The translations under genes and the position numbers were made by a program. From Chryseobacterium sp. MYb7 (GTDB lineage Bacteria > Bacteroidota > Bacteroidia > Flavobacteriales > Weeksellaceae): DNA of 64,000 bases. The notes under the pieces were generated by a model. It searched no databases and was not told the origin of the DNA. It worked only from the letters and a program-made list of their open reading frames with translations. This document shows, piece after piece, positions 1 to 9,628 of this stretch; within the stretch, counting starts at the first letter, position 1; the number at the start of each line of letters is the position of its first letter. Location of the stretch: NCBI RefSeq assembly GCF_002979455.1, contig NZ_PCOU01000016.1, forward strand, positions 1 through 64,000, in the 5' to 3' direction.

Positions 1-100
1 TTAGCGACTCTAATTTCCTAATCCCTTTTTTTATTTCAAATAAAAAATATAATTTTTGAAAAAGTCAAGATGACTTCATTAATATAATTTACTCAATTGG

Positions 101-138
101 AAAAAATAGGCTTCTGTTTAATATCTCAAACAGGAGCC
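101..138 (-). terminator. Rho-independent terminator after the 174-500 gene
   Basis: An 11-bp inverted repeat (109-119 with 128-138, one G-T pair) is followed on the minus strand by a T-rich run. It lies 36 bp downstream of the stop codon at 174. Positions 1-100 hold no gene that I can see. Confidence 0.7.
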
Positions 139-173
139 ATTTAATTATTTAAGTGAATTCCAAATTTTAATAT

Positions 174-500
174 TTATGCATCATTAATTGCATAGTCATA
201 AAGAAACTTTGTTAAGTTCTCATTACTTACGGAACTATTTTCTGCATTATTTGACTTATCAATAGCATCCAGAAAGTAATAGAAATCAAATAAATTAGAA
301 TATTCTACACCATCACTTGAATATTCATAATTACCTTCTGTTTTCTCAATTTCAAAGAAAGCCAGATCATTATAAATTTTCAATGGCTGTTCCATGTAAA
401 TTTCAATAGCTTCAGATTCAAAATCCAAAGATTGCTTGTGACAAAACTCGTCAAAAGAGCCTCCATCTCTAAAATATTTTACTAAATCTAGTAGTTTCAT
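174..500 (-). CDS. Small acidic protein, possible orphan immunity protein
   Basis: This 108-residue acidic cytosolic-type protein has no signal peptide or membrane segment and matches no family I recognise. It starts at the ATG at 498-500, 5 bp after the stop of a decayed open frame (506-652), and ends before a good terminator. Its position at the far downstream end of an RHS toxin locus, together with its size and acidity, is typical of immunity proteins kept after their toxin tip was replaced. That role is inferred from context only. It could equally be an unrelated small cargo protein. The RHS toxin upstream has a closer immunity candidate (764-1393), from which this gene is separated by a terminator. 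Confidence 0.6.
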   Translation of the reverse strand: MKLLDLVKYFRDGGSFDEFCHKQSLDFESEAIEIYMEQPLKIYNDLAFFEIEKTEGNYEYSSDGVEYSNLFDFYYFLDAIDKSNNAENSSVSNENLTKFLYDYAINDA

Positions 501-505
501 TTTTT

Positions 506-652
506 TTAATTATTCAAATAATTTTCCAATAGATTCATAATATTCTCTTGTTCCAATTCATAATATTTATCATCCAATTCGTTTAGCTGATTGAATAATA
601 AGTCGTCAAAATCTACAATTTTTTTTGAGAATTCTCTATTAAGGATTACATA
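506..652 (-). pseudogene. Remnant of a gene 3' end, no start codon
   Basis: An open frame of 48 codons runs from an in-frame stop at 653-655 to the stop at 506-508. There is no ATG near its 5' end; the only internal Met is about 12 codons from the C-terminus. The translated residues are acidic and helical in character (for example DFDDLLFNQLNELDDKYYEL). The stop lies 5 bp from the next start, as in an operon. The simplest reading is the 3' remnant of a former cargo gene whose 5' part was lost during cassette exchange. The family is not recognisable. Confidence 0.4.
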
Positions 653-694
653 TTAAAACTTATTCTGGAATTTTCAAGTAAGTTTACTAATATT

Positions 695-730
695 TTAAAA
701 TAGAGCATTGGATTTCAATGCTCTATTTTG
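695..730 (-). terminator. Rho-independent terminator after the 764-1393 gene
   Basis: A perfect 10-bp inverted repeat (701-710 with 716-725) has a 5-nt loop, followed on the minus strand by an AT-rich tail. It separates the RHS gene and its membrane partner from the 174-652 remnant cassette. Confidence 0.75.
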
Positions 731-763
731 TTGTCAAAATTATTAATTAGTATTGCCAGTTTT

Positions 764-1393
764 CTATACTGACCTATTATTTTTAAAAATCCTCAATAAA
801 ATTGGTAAAAGACCTACTGAAACAATTAAGAACAATCCTAAATTTGATAGATTCAATTTATTAGGAAACATTACCATTAACATTAGCCATGTTAACATTA
901 TCCCAATCATTATATAACCATAAATCTTAGCTGATTTAGTATTATACCAATTGTATTCAACAATCAAATCATTACTTCTTTTTTTATTCTGTAAAGTGAT
1001 AATTTCAATTAAATCTTCTTTAAAATTTAAATAATTACCGCTGTCTTTTTTAGGAATATTTAAAAAAAATTTATAAGATTTAAAGACTAATCTACATCCA
1101 TAAAATTTTTCAGTTTCACTAAAATTATAATTACGAATATCTATTATATCAATTTTTTTATTGTTAAAAAAAATATAATCATTATCCAAAATTATATTAT
1201 ATGTAATCGTACAATTATTCTTAATTAACATAAAGCTTAAAGCTGATAATGCAAAAAGTACAATCGCAGGAAAAATTTTTGGATTATAATAAATAGAAGT
1301 TAGTATAGTTAATATTATTACTAAAATAAAAGCAAAAGACATAAACAATATTAGTCTTTTTATTGAAAAATTTTTAAATTTATATTTTTTCAT
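764..1393 (-). CDS. Four-helix membrane protein, candidate immunity protein for the RHS toxin
   Basis: This 209-residue protein has two hydrophobic segments near the N-terminus (about residues 13-35 and 38-57), a soluble middle section (about 65-150), and two more segments (about 156-175 and 185-202). The layout of helix pair, small beta-rich domain, helix pair resembles small PH-like membrane proteins, but no family is certain. It starts 11 bp after the stop of the RHS gene and ends at a terminator, so it is co-transcribed with the toxin. The RHS C-terminus is strongly hydrophobic, and immunity to membrane-active toxins is usually given by small inner-membrane proteins, so an immunity role is the best inference. 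Lys, Asn and Ile are unusually frequent and the GC content is lower than in the RHS core, as expected for exchangeable cargo. Confidence 0.6.
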   Translation of the reverse strand: MKKYKFKNFSIKRLILFMSFAFILVIILTILTSIYYNPKIFPAIVLFALSALSFMLIKNNCTITYNIILDNDYIFFNNKKIDIIDIRNYNFSETEKFYGCRLVFKSYKFFLNIPKKDSGNYLNFKEDLIEIITLQNKKRSNDLIVEYNWYNTKSAKIYGYIMIGIMLTWLMLMVMFPNKLNLSNLGLFLIVSVGLLPILLRIFKNNRSV

Positions 1394-1404
1394 TTAATAT
1401 TTTT

Positions 1405-4400
1405 TTATGGGTACCAAATTGTAGATTTTCTACCAATACTCTTATCTAACTGATCGCCTACTCCAAACATATAGTCTGCTACTCCATAAATTGCAATCCC
1501 TGCAAGAATAGCAGGAGCTGCTGCAACTATAACAGGAGCTGTGGCAAATGTAGCAATAGCTGTTGCACCTAATAGACCGAGATTTACAATTGAATGAGCA
1601 TCCCAAGTATCAGTTCCAAACTCATATAATGTTACTCCAGCAGTTAATGCTGTACCAACATAACCTAATCTTTTAGAAATTTTACCCACAGAATTCATAA
1701 ATCCTTCAGTTGATCTTAAAATCTTTCCAGCTCTAATACCACTAACTGCTGAAAGAAATGTTGAAGCGTTTATTTTGCTTACATTAGATAATTTATTATA
1801 CTCATCTATTATCATATTAGCATTTCCTAATTGTCCATTCAAATGTTTTTCAGTGTCTTTAAAAAAATCTTCTGTTTGATATTTCATTAAAGAATGACTT
1901 GCACTTTCTATATCATTCGTAAGTCCTAATAAACCATTACCTAATAATTTTAGAATATTAAACCCACCAACACCCTTCACAAAATTTCCTTCTTTATCAT
2001 AACTATCAGGTATATCAGTCCACCATTTCATAGCCCCATTGGTATTTGTCAAACCAAATGTTCCTTTATTTTGCGTAGCTAACATTAGGTCTCTATATGC
2101 CTGTGTATTTCCAAAAGTCCCCTGAGTAGAACCTCCACCATTACGACTTCCTTGTTTAAATTGAGGAGTATAAGTGAAATTCCCATTCATCCCGGCAAAC
2201 CAATATGAACCATCAGGAACATTATTGATAATCCCCCCATTATCATAAGGAACATTTCTCATCCCATCAGGATCTATAAACATAACAGGATTGTCAGCTC
2301 CATAATGGTAAGGGCTAAGTCGTCTGAAAGATTCAGCTAATGGATCTGTTACTCCCCATCTTCCCAGATCAGGCATATACATCCTCGCTCCATAGTCATA
2401 CATTCCACTTTCCTGAAGCTCTTTGCCGTTGTACTTGTATTTATACGTAGGATTTCCAGAAAAAACATTATATCCTTCATGCTTCAATCCAAACGGATAA
2501 TAATTACTTTCTTCAATGATCTCTGTTCCTGCGCCGTTCTTAGCATAGCTTAACCTGATGTTTCCTAAATGGTCAGTATAATTGTATACATACTTTCCGG
2601 TTTCAACATTAAAATATCCTTCTGTGGTTGGGAAGAATTTCAATGTAGAGTTTTCATACTGGAAGCCATCCAGATAATCTGTAGTTTTTGTGTCAAAGAC
2701 CTTTTTTACTTTTACTCCATCTGCTCTGTAAATATAATTGGTTACTTTGGAGTTTTGAGTAATTTTTCCTGGTAAATTTAGATAATTATATTGGATGGAG
2801 GAAATTCCTTTATCCATATGGCTGGTCATATTTCCATTATCATCGTAGGCAATTGTATTAGGGGTGGGTACATATGGATATCCCGATGGGTTTTGGGTGG
2901 TATCTTCAACTTTGCTTAGCCTGTTTCCGGAATAGGTGTAGTAGAGTCTGTCGATCTGTAAAGGGCCATTGCCATCAGAATCTCCATACCTGTCCAGTCG
3001 GGTGATATTTCCATTAATATCATAATCTACCCATTCATTATAGGCACTAGTTTGTACAACTGAAGCATTGGGTTTCAAATAGATGGCATGTACTAATCTG
3101 TTGAGACGGTCATATGAATAATTATATCTTCTCAGCTGGCCGTCTGTGGCGGCTTTCCAATCTACTTCAGCAATATTTCCGTTGAACCTGCCTGGATAGT
3201 TTCCTATCACAGGATCGGTATATTTTATTTTATATCCAAACAGGTCATTTCCTAAGTTGGTAGGATCATTAATCTGGGTTACCCAACCCCGGATATTATA
3301 TTTGTAATCTATAGATTGTAATGGATTGGCTGTATCAGTTCCTCCTACTTTTTTTCTTTTCAGCTGAGACTGTTCACTATATTCATTTTGTGACAAAATT
3401 TCAATAGGGTTGTTATCAACCTGATGTTTCTGTACCAAAAGCCTGTTGTGATCATCATATTCAAAAATTTGACTAATAGTTCTCTCAGGATCAGTCTGTA
3501 ATCTCTTGTGATACGCTTTACTTTGCACTGCAACACCTGCAAAATCTAGCTTTGTTTCTGTTTTGGTGTATCCTCCCAAATGATTGATAGAATGATTTCC
3601 TACAGCTCTTAATTTCGAATCATACCATATCCAGTTATATGTCCAGTAATCATCATCAATATTCTTCACATATGAAGCAGTAGGAAGAGTTTTTGTGTTT
3701 TGGAAAGCATAGGTATTATCCCATATAATATCTTGTCCAAAAATAGTTGCTGGCTTAGGAGGAGTTCCTTGTGGATATGTATCGTAATAATTAATACTTA
3801 AAATGACGGGTGTTTCACCACTGAAATAGTTTTCTGTATAATAAATATTTGTTGCACTTCTAAAAAAACCAGTTGTATCTCTTTTTTCAGTGATGATAAG
3901 GTTTTTCAAATCATTTTGTCTCGTTGCTCTATCTCCTCCTATTAAAAAGCCTGTATAAACAGGTCTTCCAAGCTCATCATATTTTGTCATCAACCATTGG
4001 TTGTTTTGCTTCATATTAGTATCACGAGAAAGAATAAGCCTGTCGGCTTTATCATACACCATATATTCCCAATCTTTGCCAGGAAGTTTCTTTTCTACCA
4101 ACCTACCCAAACTGTCATAACGATATTGATAACATAGATTATCTAAAGCATTTCCATCTACCGTAGTTGTAGCAGCCAATGGCGTAATAACGAAAACCTG
4201 CATTCCCAAATCATTATAAACGTAATAGGTGTCTACATCCTTTGTCCCGTCGTTCTTGCGTACTAAAACTGTCTGTCCAGCAGCATTTTTAAATTCAACA
4301 GAAATATTATTATCGCTGTCTGTGACAGTAGTTTTCATCAGCTGATTGGCACCGTAGGTTCCACTTTCTACCAGTTTTGAATAAGTAGCTTCATCGACCC

Positions 4401-4905
4401 AGGAGTTGATTACAGTATATTTCTTTACCTCTCCGGCAATATTTGCACTATATCCCATTTGTACAGGATGCTGTGCCCAATCATTGCCTAAAGGTGTAAT
4501 CTTGTTAATTCTGCCTAAAGGAGAGTTTTCAAACTGCTTTTCCGAATAAATTTTCTCCTGCCCAAATACTGAAGGAGCATTGGCAAGCGGAGCCGTATAA
4601 AAAGCACCATTCTGTGTTGTACTTTGTGGGATTGGAAGATACTCCTTAGCTACTCTTCCAAATGCATCATATTCTACATGATTTACGATGTCTTTGCCGG
4701 ATGGAGTGGCTTTAATTCCTATTGTCTGTTTCGTTCGTCCCAGCCCGTCAAAATACTGTATTGCTTCCGTTTTTTTGATACAGTCTGCATCCAGACAACT
4801 TTTAGTATATACGTAGTTTTCAGCAGTTGTAGCATTTAATGTTTGGGCGTAAGAATGCCCTGCTAGCCATAAAAGACTGAATATATTTAAAATTTTTTTC
4901 ATCAT
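1405..4905 (-). CDS. RHS repeat-associated core protein with variable C-terminal toxin-like tip
   Basis: This 1166-residue protein begins with a signal peptide ending near residue 20 (GHSYA). A DUF6443-type N-terminal region and multiple YD/RHS repeats follow (for example YDELGRPVY and YDRLNRLVH). The conserved RHS core ends at about residue 882 with GRWGVTDPL and FIDPDGM. The remaining 284 residues form the variable tip. It has a Gly/Asn/Thr-rich linker, then a very hydrophobic Gly/Ala-rich segment around tip residues 196-268, and a short polar tail ending in IWYP. No nuclease or deaminase motif is visible, so membrane activity is the likeliest toxin mode (inferred). The gene is third in an operon, 3 bp after the larger shell gene, with a membrane-protein gene 11 bp downstream. 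It is probably a contact-dependent effector displayed through the type IX pathway; some RHS proteins of this family have unknown roles. Confidence 0.85.
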   Translation of the reverse strand: MMKKILNIFSLLWLAGHSYAQTLNATTAENYVYTKSCLDADCIKKTEAIQYFDGLGRTKQTIGIKATPSGKDIVNHVEYDAFGRVAKEYLPIPQSTTQNGAFYTAPLANAPSVFGQEKIYSEKQFENSPLGRINKITPLGNDWAQHPVQMGYSANIAGEVKKYTVINSWVDEATYSKLVESGTYGANQLMKTTVTDSDNNISVEFKNAAGQTVLVRKNDGTKDVDTYYVYNDLGMQVFVITPLAATTTVDGNALDNLCYQYRYDSLGRLVEKKLPGKDWEYMVYDKADRLILSRDTNMKQNNQWLMTKYDELGRPVYTGFLIGGDRATRQNDLKNLIITEKRDTTGFFRSATNIYYTENYFSGETPVILSINYYDTYPQGTPPKPATIFGQDIIWDNTYAFQNTKTLPTASYVKNIDDDYWTYNWIWYDSKLRAVGNHSINHLGGYTKTETKLDFAGVAVQSKAYHKRLQTDPERTISQIFEYDDHNRLLVQKHQVDNNPIEILSQNEYSEQSQLKRKKVGGTDTANPLQSIDYKYNIRGWVTQINDPTNLGNDLFGYKIKYTDPVIGNYPGRFNGNIAEVDWKAATDGQLRRYNYSYDRLNRLVHAIYLKPNASVVQTSAYNEWVDYDINGNITRLDRYGDSDGNGPLQIDRLYYTYSGNRLSKVEDTTQNPSGYPYVPTPNTIAYDDNGNMTSHMDKGISSIQYNYLNLPGKITQNSKVTNYIYRADGVKVKKVFDTKTTDYLDGFQYENSTLKFFPTTEGYFNVETGKYVYNYTDHLGNIRLSYAKNGAGTEIIEESNYYPFGLKHEGYNVFSGNPTYKYKYNGKELQESGMYDYGARMYMPDLGRWGVTDPLAESFRRLSPYHYGADNPVMFIDPDGMRNVPYDNGGIINNVPDGSYWFAGMNGNFTYTPQFKQGSRNGGGSTQGTFGNTQAYRDLMLATQNKGTFGLTNTNGAMKWWTDIPDSYDKEGNFVKGVGGFNILKLLGNGLLGLTNDIESASHSLMKYQTEDFFKDTEKHLNGQLGNANMIIDEYNKLSNVSKINASTFLSAVSGIRAGKILRSTEGFMNSVGKISKRLGYVGTALTAGVTLYEFGTDTWDAHSIVNLGLLGATAIATFATAPVIVAAAPAILAGIAIYGVADYMFGVGDQLDKSIGRKSTIWYP

Positions 4906-4908
4906 GTA

Positions 4909-7713
4909 TTAGTGTTTATAGTTATACTGGTATTCCTGTAGTGTTTTCCCATCAGAATCCATTGTTTTTACTAATCTGTTGGCAGAATCATATACATAGG
5001 ATACTTTTGCTCCATTAGAAGAAACGGCATTAGTAATCCCAATTAAAGGATCATAGGTATAAATTGTTACAGGATTAGATTGTAATGCAGGGTCTCTACG
5101 TAGATTTTCCAAAGCTTGTAATAGAGATGCCTCATTAGCAGGATTATCAGCATCAGCATTGGAGGCATTTATAGCAGCAAGGACTGATGGTAAACTAGAG
5201 ATTTGGCTATAAGTAACTCCAGCAATCTCAGCAATAGGTAATGTTTGATAATATCCCCAGATTGTTACTGTAGGAATACCATTTTTACCCTTAATCTGTA
5301 CAGGGTTTCCTTTAGTGTCATACACATCATAGGTCATTGTGGTTATAGGTGTTAAATCTTTCATCTCAAAAGTAACTACAGAAGAAGGATACAAATTATC
5401 TACAAATTCATATTTTGCCCCACCTTTGCTGACAACACTTCCATTTACCTTTGTTTCCGTTTGAACAGGAACTGAAAGCATATTGGCATTGATCAAACGG
5501 GTATTCGAAAGATCTAAAGGGTATTTTATAGTGGTTTCAGTAATTTTTCCATCCGGAGAAGTATTCTTTGTATAAGCAGGTTGAAAATTAGTAGTATTAA
5601 AAGTTGTTTCTGTAGTACCTTGTAAACTACTTCCATTAGCATAAAATGTTTTAGACGTTGTTGTAGTTGATTTTAACCAGGCACTTTTAGACTTGTAACC
5701 TCCACAAATAATATATTCCTGTACTCCTCCAATTTCATCAAGCACATAATCTGTATTTTCACTGGAAATTAGTTGATTCTGTTGATTATACATTTCTTTT
5801 TTTGTCAAAAGACCTGTAGAGGTAACATTATAATAAGGTTTATAGAAATTGATAGTGCTTGTATAATCATCAGGAGTTTTGAAATAATATTGGGAATAAC
5901 CCTGACTCTCTGGGCTTCCCCCATATATCTCCTTTACATTACTATACAATACAGATTGATTTAGATTTCCTAACTCTTCATTGCAGACTTCTCCGGAAAA
6001 TACTTTACCACTTGTCCCGCTATTATCAAACAAATCATACTTATAAGACATGGCTTTTTTTACTGTATTATCTGTATCGTAATATTTTATATTGGCAATT
6101 CGGGCTCCTATTTTCAATTGAGTTGTATTTTTATAAGGAGCAGATAAATTAACTATCCCATAATTTTGAATGCGTCCATTTCCATTTCCACTGATTTTGA
6201 ATGTATAAGTCCCTGGCGCTAAATTATAATATTTAACATTTTCTGAGCAGCCATTAGCTGTTCCTGTAACTTCATTTCCTATTGAGTTTAATAACTTATA
6301 GGTTGGTGGGAGAATAATATTTCCGTGAATGTTTACGATTTCGTAAACTTCATCAATTAAAAGTTTAATAAAAAACTTTTGCGATGTTGATACCTGAAAT
6401 GTATAGCTCCTACTGCTATTTGTATTATAATTAACTGTATTAGCAATATTTAAATATTGTAATGCAGGATCTTTGAGCTGATTAGTATCTAATTGTAGGT
6501 TACTTTTATTTTCATAAACTTCATTAGCCTCAAAATTATATACGACATATCCACCTTCAGGTAAAGTCATTTTTTTGAGGAGCCCTAAGGTATATGTTTT
6601 AGGATCGGCTTTTGTATTATCAGGGCACAAAAAGTTTCCATATTCATTAGGATTTGGAGAAGCTCCATAGTTGGTTTCTGAACCCGTTCCATCATATGTA
6701 AATTGTCTTCCTTCAATAAGGTTTTGATTTCTGTCTAGTTTTTGAATTGATAACAGAGTCCTTTTTCCTTGATTGACATTATTTGGATAAGTAGAACTGT
6801 AAAAACTCCCATAATCAAGTCTGTATTTAGCAATAAGATGAGAGGACATATCCAATAAACTAAGACTTTTTATAATATAAGGGTCATCATCACTAATTCC
6901 AGTATATAGATTTTCAAAAGTGATTCTTCCATAGGAAGTATTAATACTTTCCATCTTACAGTTCTGATATAATAAAATACTACTATTATCTACATTTTTA
7001 CTATTTTTCTGGTAATTGAAAGTAGCTATGGTAATATTATTTTCATCAATAACCTTTGTTAAATAGAAGGCCGATTTATAATTAAAACCTTTAGAACTTG
7101 TATCATATCTTGCAATACTATAATCCTCAAAAACATATTTAAATCCTTTGCTGTCAGTTATTTTAAAAGAGTTAAGGACAAGTGTCGCTGTATTAGAATC
7201 TCTTGTGTATTCTATTTTAACGTTACTTCCTGAAATATTATTCAGCGTAAAAGTATTGTTAATAGTATCTCTGACAAATTTGAACTTTCCTGAATTACCT
7301 GGTAAATCATAGTAATAGATGTCATCAAATAAATTCTTTTTATAACTTGATTTCGTTGCATCATAATTGAACTCATCAACAGCACCATTAATTACTCTTG
7401 AAATAACAGCGCCACCTTTAAATAAAGACCATCCAAGACCAACTTCACTTGCTGGTTTGTCTTGTCCTGTATTGTAAGGATGGTAACTCAATGATGTCAT
7501 AATCTCAAAGTCCTTATTTCCTGTTGGTAATGATAATAAAGGAATTCCAATACTTGGTATCCCAGTAGATAAAGAGACAGGGGTATTTACATAAGAAGAA
7601 AAGGAAGAGGCTGATGGTACAGGCTGAGCTGTATCCCCATAATTCCTTTCAATCTGTGATTTTCCTAAGTTAAAAATCAGGAAAATCAGTGCAAAAATAA
7701 TTTTCTTAAACAT
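4909..7713 (-). CDS. Large secreted YD/RHS-type shell protein partner
   Basis: This 934-residue protein has an N-terminal signal peptide (about 1-19, ending GKSQ). It is followed by the segment PVSLSTGIPSIGIPL and then GLGWSLFKGGAVISR, both typical of large flavobacterial proteins encoded beside DUF6443 RHS genes. The C-terminal 60 residues hold clear YD repeats (YTYDPLIGI, YVYDSANRLV). There is no hypervariable tip and no sorting domain at the C-terminus. It lies 5 bp after the T9SS-sorted protein gene and 3 bp before the RHS gene, so the three form one operon. It probably supplies part of the beta-barrel shell or carrier for the RHS toxin (inferred from its gene neighbour and repeat content). 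Confidence 0.75.
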   Translation of the reverse strand: MFKKIIFALIFLIFNLGKSQIERNYGDTAQPVPSASSFSSYVNTPVSLSTGIPSIGIPLLSLPTGNKDFEIMTSLSYHPYNTGQDKPASEVGLGWSLFKGGAVISRVINGAVDEFNYDATKSSYKKNLFDDIYYYDLPGNSGKFKFVRDTINNTFTLNNISGSNVKIEYTRDSNTATLVLNSFKITDSKGFKYVFEDYSIARYDTSSKGFNYKSAFYLTKVIDENNITIATFNYQKNSKNVDNSSILLYQNCKMESINTSYGRITFENLYTGISDDDPYIIKSLSLLDMSSHLIAKYRLDYGSFYSSTYPNNVNQGKRTLLSIQKLDRNQNLIEGRQFTYDGTGSETNYGASPNPNEYGNFLCPDNTKADPKTYTLGLLKKMTLPEGGYVVYNFEANEVYENKSNLQLDTNQLKDPALQYLNIANTVNYNTNSSRSYTFQVSTSQKFFIKLLIDEVYEIVNIHGNIILPPTYKLLNSIGNEVTGTANGCSENVKYYNLAPGTYTFKISGNGNGRIQNYGIVNLSAPYKNTTQLKIGARIANIKYYDTDNTVKKAMSYKYDLFDNSGTSGKVFSGEVCNEELGNLNQSVLYSNVKEIYGGSPESQGYSQYYFKTPDDYTSTINFYKPYYNVTSTGLLTKKEMYNQQNQLISSENTDYVLDEIGGVQEYIICGGYKSKSAWLKSTTTTSKTFYANGSSLQGTTETTFNTTNFQPAYTKNTSPDGKITETTIKYPLDLSNTRLINANMLSVPVQTETKVNGSVVSKGGAKYEFVDNLYPSSVVTFEMKDLTPITTMTYDVYDTKGNPVQIKGKNGIPTVTIWGYYQTLPIAEIAGVTYSQISSLPSVLAAINASNADADNPANEASLLQALENLRRDPALQSNPVTIYTYDPLIGITNAVSSNGAKVSYVYDSANRLVKTMDSDGKTLQEYQYNYKH

Positions 7714-7718
7714 TGTTT

Positions 7719-9266
7719 TTATTTCTTGATTAATTTGGCATTCGCCGTTTTATTAGTATCAGTTTTTATAGTCACTACATAAGCCCCCTGAATGAGTGCC
7801 TGAGTATTAATTTTAGTGACTTTGTTCTTTGTTGAAAGGCTTTGAATCTGTCTTCCGCTCATATCATATAATAGAATTTCAGCATCTTTGAATTGGCTTC
7901 CAATTTCTACATAAGTATAATCTGAGACAGGGTTCGGATAGATTTTTATGTCATATTTTTCAATCAGCTGATCAACTTGTCTGTCTCCCAGCTTTACAAT
8001 CTTCCAGTTTTCTTTACCTAATTCTTCTGCGCTGGTTCCGGCCAGAATAATAGAACCATCTCTGCCCATTGCCACGGATGCCAGCCGTTCTTCTTTTTGT
8101 CGGGATTCTCCGGGTATATATTTTCTCCATACCTCGTTCCCTAACTGATCGGTATAAAGCAGCCAAAAAGTATTATCATCTTTTTCCGTTCTTATCTCTG
8201 AAGGTGTATAACCACCGAGTAGAATTCCTTTGATAGACTTATCATCCGCTGAATGAAGAACATTCATACTCATTAGAACATCCCGATTCCCAAAACTGTA
8301 GGATTTCTGCCATATTTCATCACCTTTTTCGTTTAAAGATATGACCCATAGATCTGTCCCTTCAGTAGTTCCCACTGTTTTATTTCCTGAACGCTCAGAA
8401 CGGGATTCCCCACCGATTAAATATCCGGATGAGGTTACAGCCAGCGTTCTTACATGATCATCTGCTTTACCTCCAAGGTTTTTTTCCCATTCTACTTTAT
8501 TATCTTTAGAGAGTTTTATAACCCAAAAGTCTCCTTCTCCATAGTTTTCCGTTTTCTTTGTTCCACTGGCATTACTACGGGAATATACTCCCAGTAATGC
8601 GCCCCCGTCAAGGGTGGGAATCATCTTCTCAACCTCATCTAAACTTTTTCCGCCTACAATAAGCTGGGATAATTCTTTTCCGTCTTTGTCTAATTTTGTG
8701 ATCAAAAGATCTTTTGAACCATAACCTTTTGAAGAATTCTGTACATTTCCGGCAACAAAAAATCCTGAATCTGTAGTTTGAATGACAGCTCTTGCTTCTT
8801 CATCAGATGAACTCCCTAATGTTTTCTGCCATAGTTCATCTCCAAACTCATTGATACGGATGAGCCAGATGTCTGAGCCTCCTTTAGAATCATCCTTCTT
8901 GTCCAGACCTTTTCCTGAATAAGATGTCCCAGCTAACAAAAAACCACCATCTTGTGTAGTAACTGTGGCGGACAGATAGTCGTGATTTTTTCCTGAGAAG
9001 TATTTTTCCCAGACTTCATTCCCTTGTTGGTCAAGTTTGATCAAATGAAAATCATAACCGTTGTTTTGTTTGCTGGCTTGTTGTAATTTTTCGCTCTGAA
9101 TTGAGCTGCCCGTGATCAGATACTGCTGATCTATTGTAGTAGTGATTTGACTTAAAAAATCCTGCGTGCTGGAATTTATATCACGTTGCCAAACTACTCC
9201 TGTTTCCTGAGCAGACATATTCAGAAATGCGCACAGGAAAAGTGCGAGGGTATAATTTTTTTTCAT
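7719..9266 (-). CDS. T9SS type A sorting-domain protein with propeller-like repeats
   Basis: This 515-residue protein has a signal peptide (1-19, ending MSAQ) and roughly seven repeats of about 50-60 residues built around GGxxLxGxSxS and DIWLIRINExGDELWQK. This pattern is usual in secreted beta-propeller-like proteins. The last 80 residues (IYPNPVSDYTYVEI to the Lys-Lys end) form a Por secretion (type A) C-terminal sorting domain, so the protein should cross the outer membrane through T9SS and be anchored or released at the surface. It is the first gene of the RHS operon and may link the shell proteins to the cell surface (inferred). Confidence 0.85.
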   Translation of the reverse strand: MKKNYTLALFLCAFLNMSAQETGVVWQRDINSSTQDFLSQITTTIDQQYLITGSSIQSEKLQQASKQNNGYDFHLIKLDQQGNEVWEKYFSGKNHDYLSATVTTQDGGFLLAGTSYSGKGLDKKDDSKGGSDIWLIRINEFGDELWQKTLGSSSDEEARAVIQTTDSGFFVAGNVQNSSKGYGSKDLLITKLDKDGKELSQLIVGGKSLDEVEKMIPTLDGGALLGVYSRSNASGTKKTENYGEGDFWVIKLSKDNKVEWEKNLGGKADDHVRTLAVTSSGYLIGGESRSERSGNKTVGTTEGTDLWVISLNEKGDEIWQKSYSFGNRDVLMSMNVLHSADDKSIKGILLGGYTPSEIRTEKDDNTFWLLYTDQLGNEVWRKYIPGESRQKEERLASVAMGRDGSIILAGTSAEELGKENWKIVKLGDRQVDQLIEKYDIKIYPNPVSDYTYVEIGSQFKDAEILLYDMSGRQIQSLSTKNKVTKINTQALIQGAYVVTIKTDTNKTANAKLIKK

Positions 9267-9458
9267 ATTCTGTTTTTTTTAAAGTCGCTAATTTATTGTA
9301 TATGTTCATTTCTGACAATCCGTAAAAAACACATATTTTGATTGTGATTTTACTAGGTATTTTTTATCCTGAATCAAGCCTTGTTTTCATATTATTTTTT
9401 TGGTTAAATTGAATTTATTCTTAACAATTAATTACTCTTAGTATCTGAAGCAAAGCTA

Positions 9459-9466
9459 CAAACATA
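9459..9466 (-). promoter_or_regulatory. -7 box of the RHS operon promoter
   Basis: On the minus strand this reads TATGTTTG, matching the Bacteroidota -7 consensus TAnnTTTG. It lies about 190 bp upstream of the first operon gene and faces away from the XRE gene. No clear -33 element was found at the usual spacing. The rest of 9267-9628 holds only the divergent XRE promoter. Confidence 0.4.
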
Positions 9467-9603
9467 AGGCGACAAACCATGTCGTATTAAATTTTATTTA
9501 AACTATTTCCAAAGTTTCCTAAAAATCACACTTCTCTATAGTCAGTGAAATATACCTTTACAAACATAAAAGAAATTTTCTTTCAATATCATCGGTATTT
9601 TGT

Positions 9604-9611
9604 TATTTTTG
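9604..9611 (+). promoter_or_regulatory. -7 box of the XRE regulator promoter
   Basis: TATTTTTG matches TAnnTTTG and lies 17 bp before the ATG at 9629. It would place the transcript start close to that ATG. It therefore argues against the longer in-frame start at 9545, which would lie upstream of the promoter. Confidence 0.55.
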
Positions 9612-9628
9612 AACAAAATATTGATATT

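Noticed and set aside
1405-1700. A nuclease or deaminase toxin domain in the RHS tip
   Set aside because: The tip end is hydrophobic and Gly/Ala-rich; no catalytic His/Cys/Asp motif typical of these toxins is visible.
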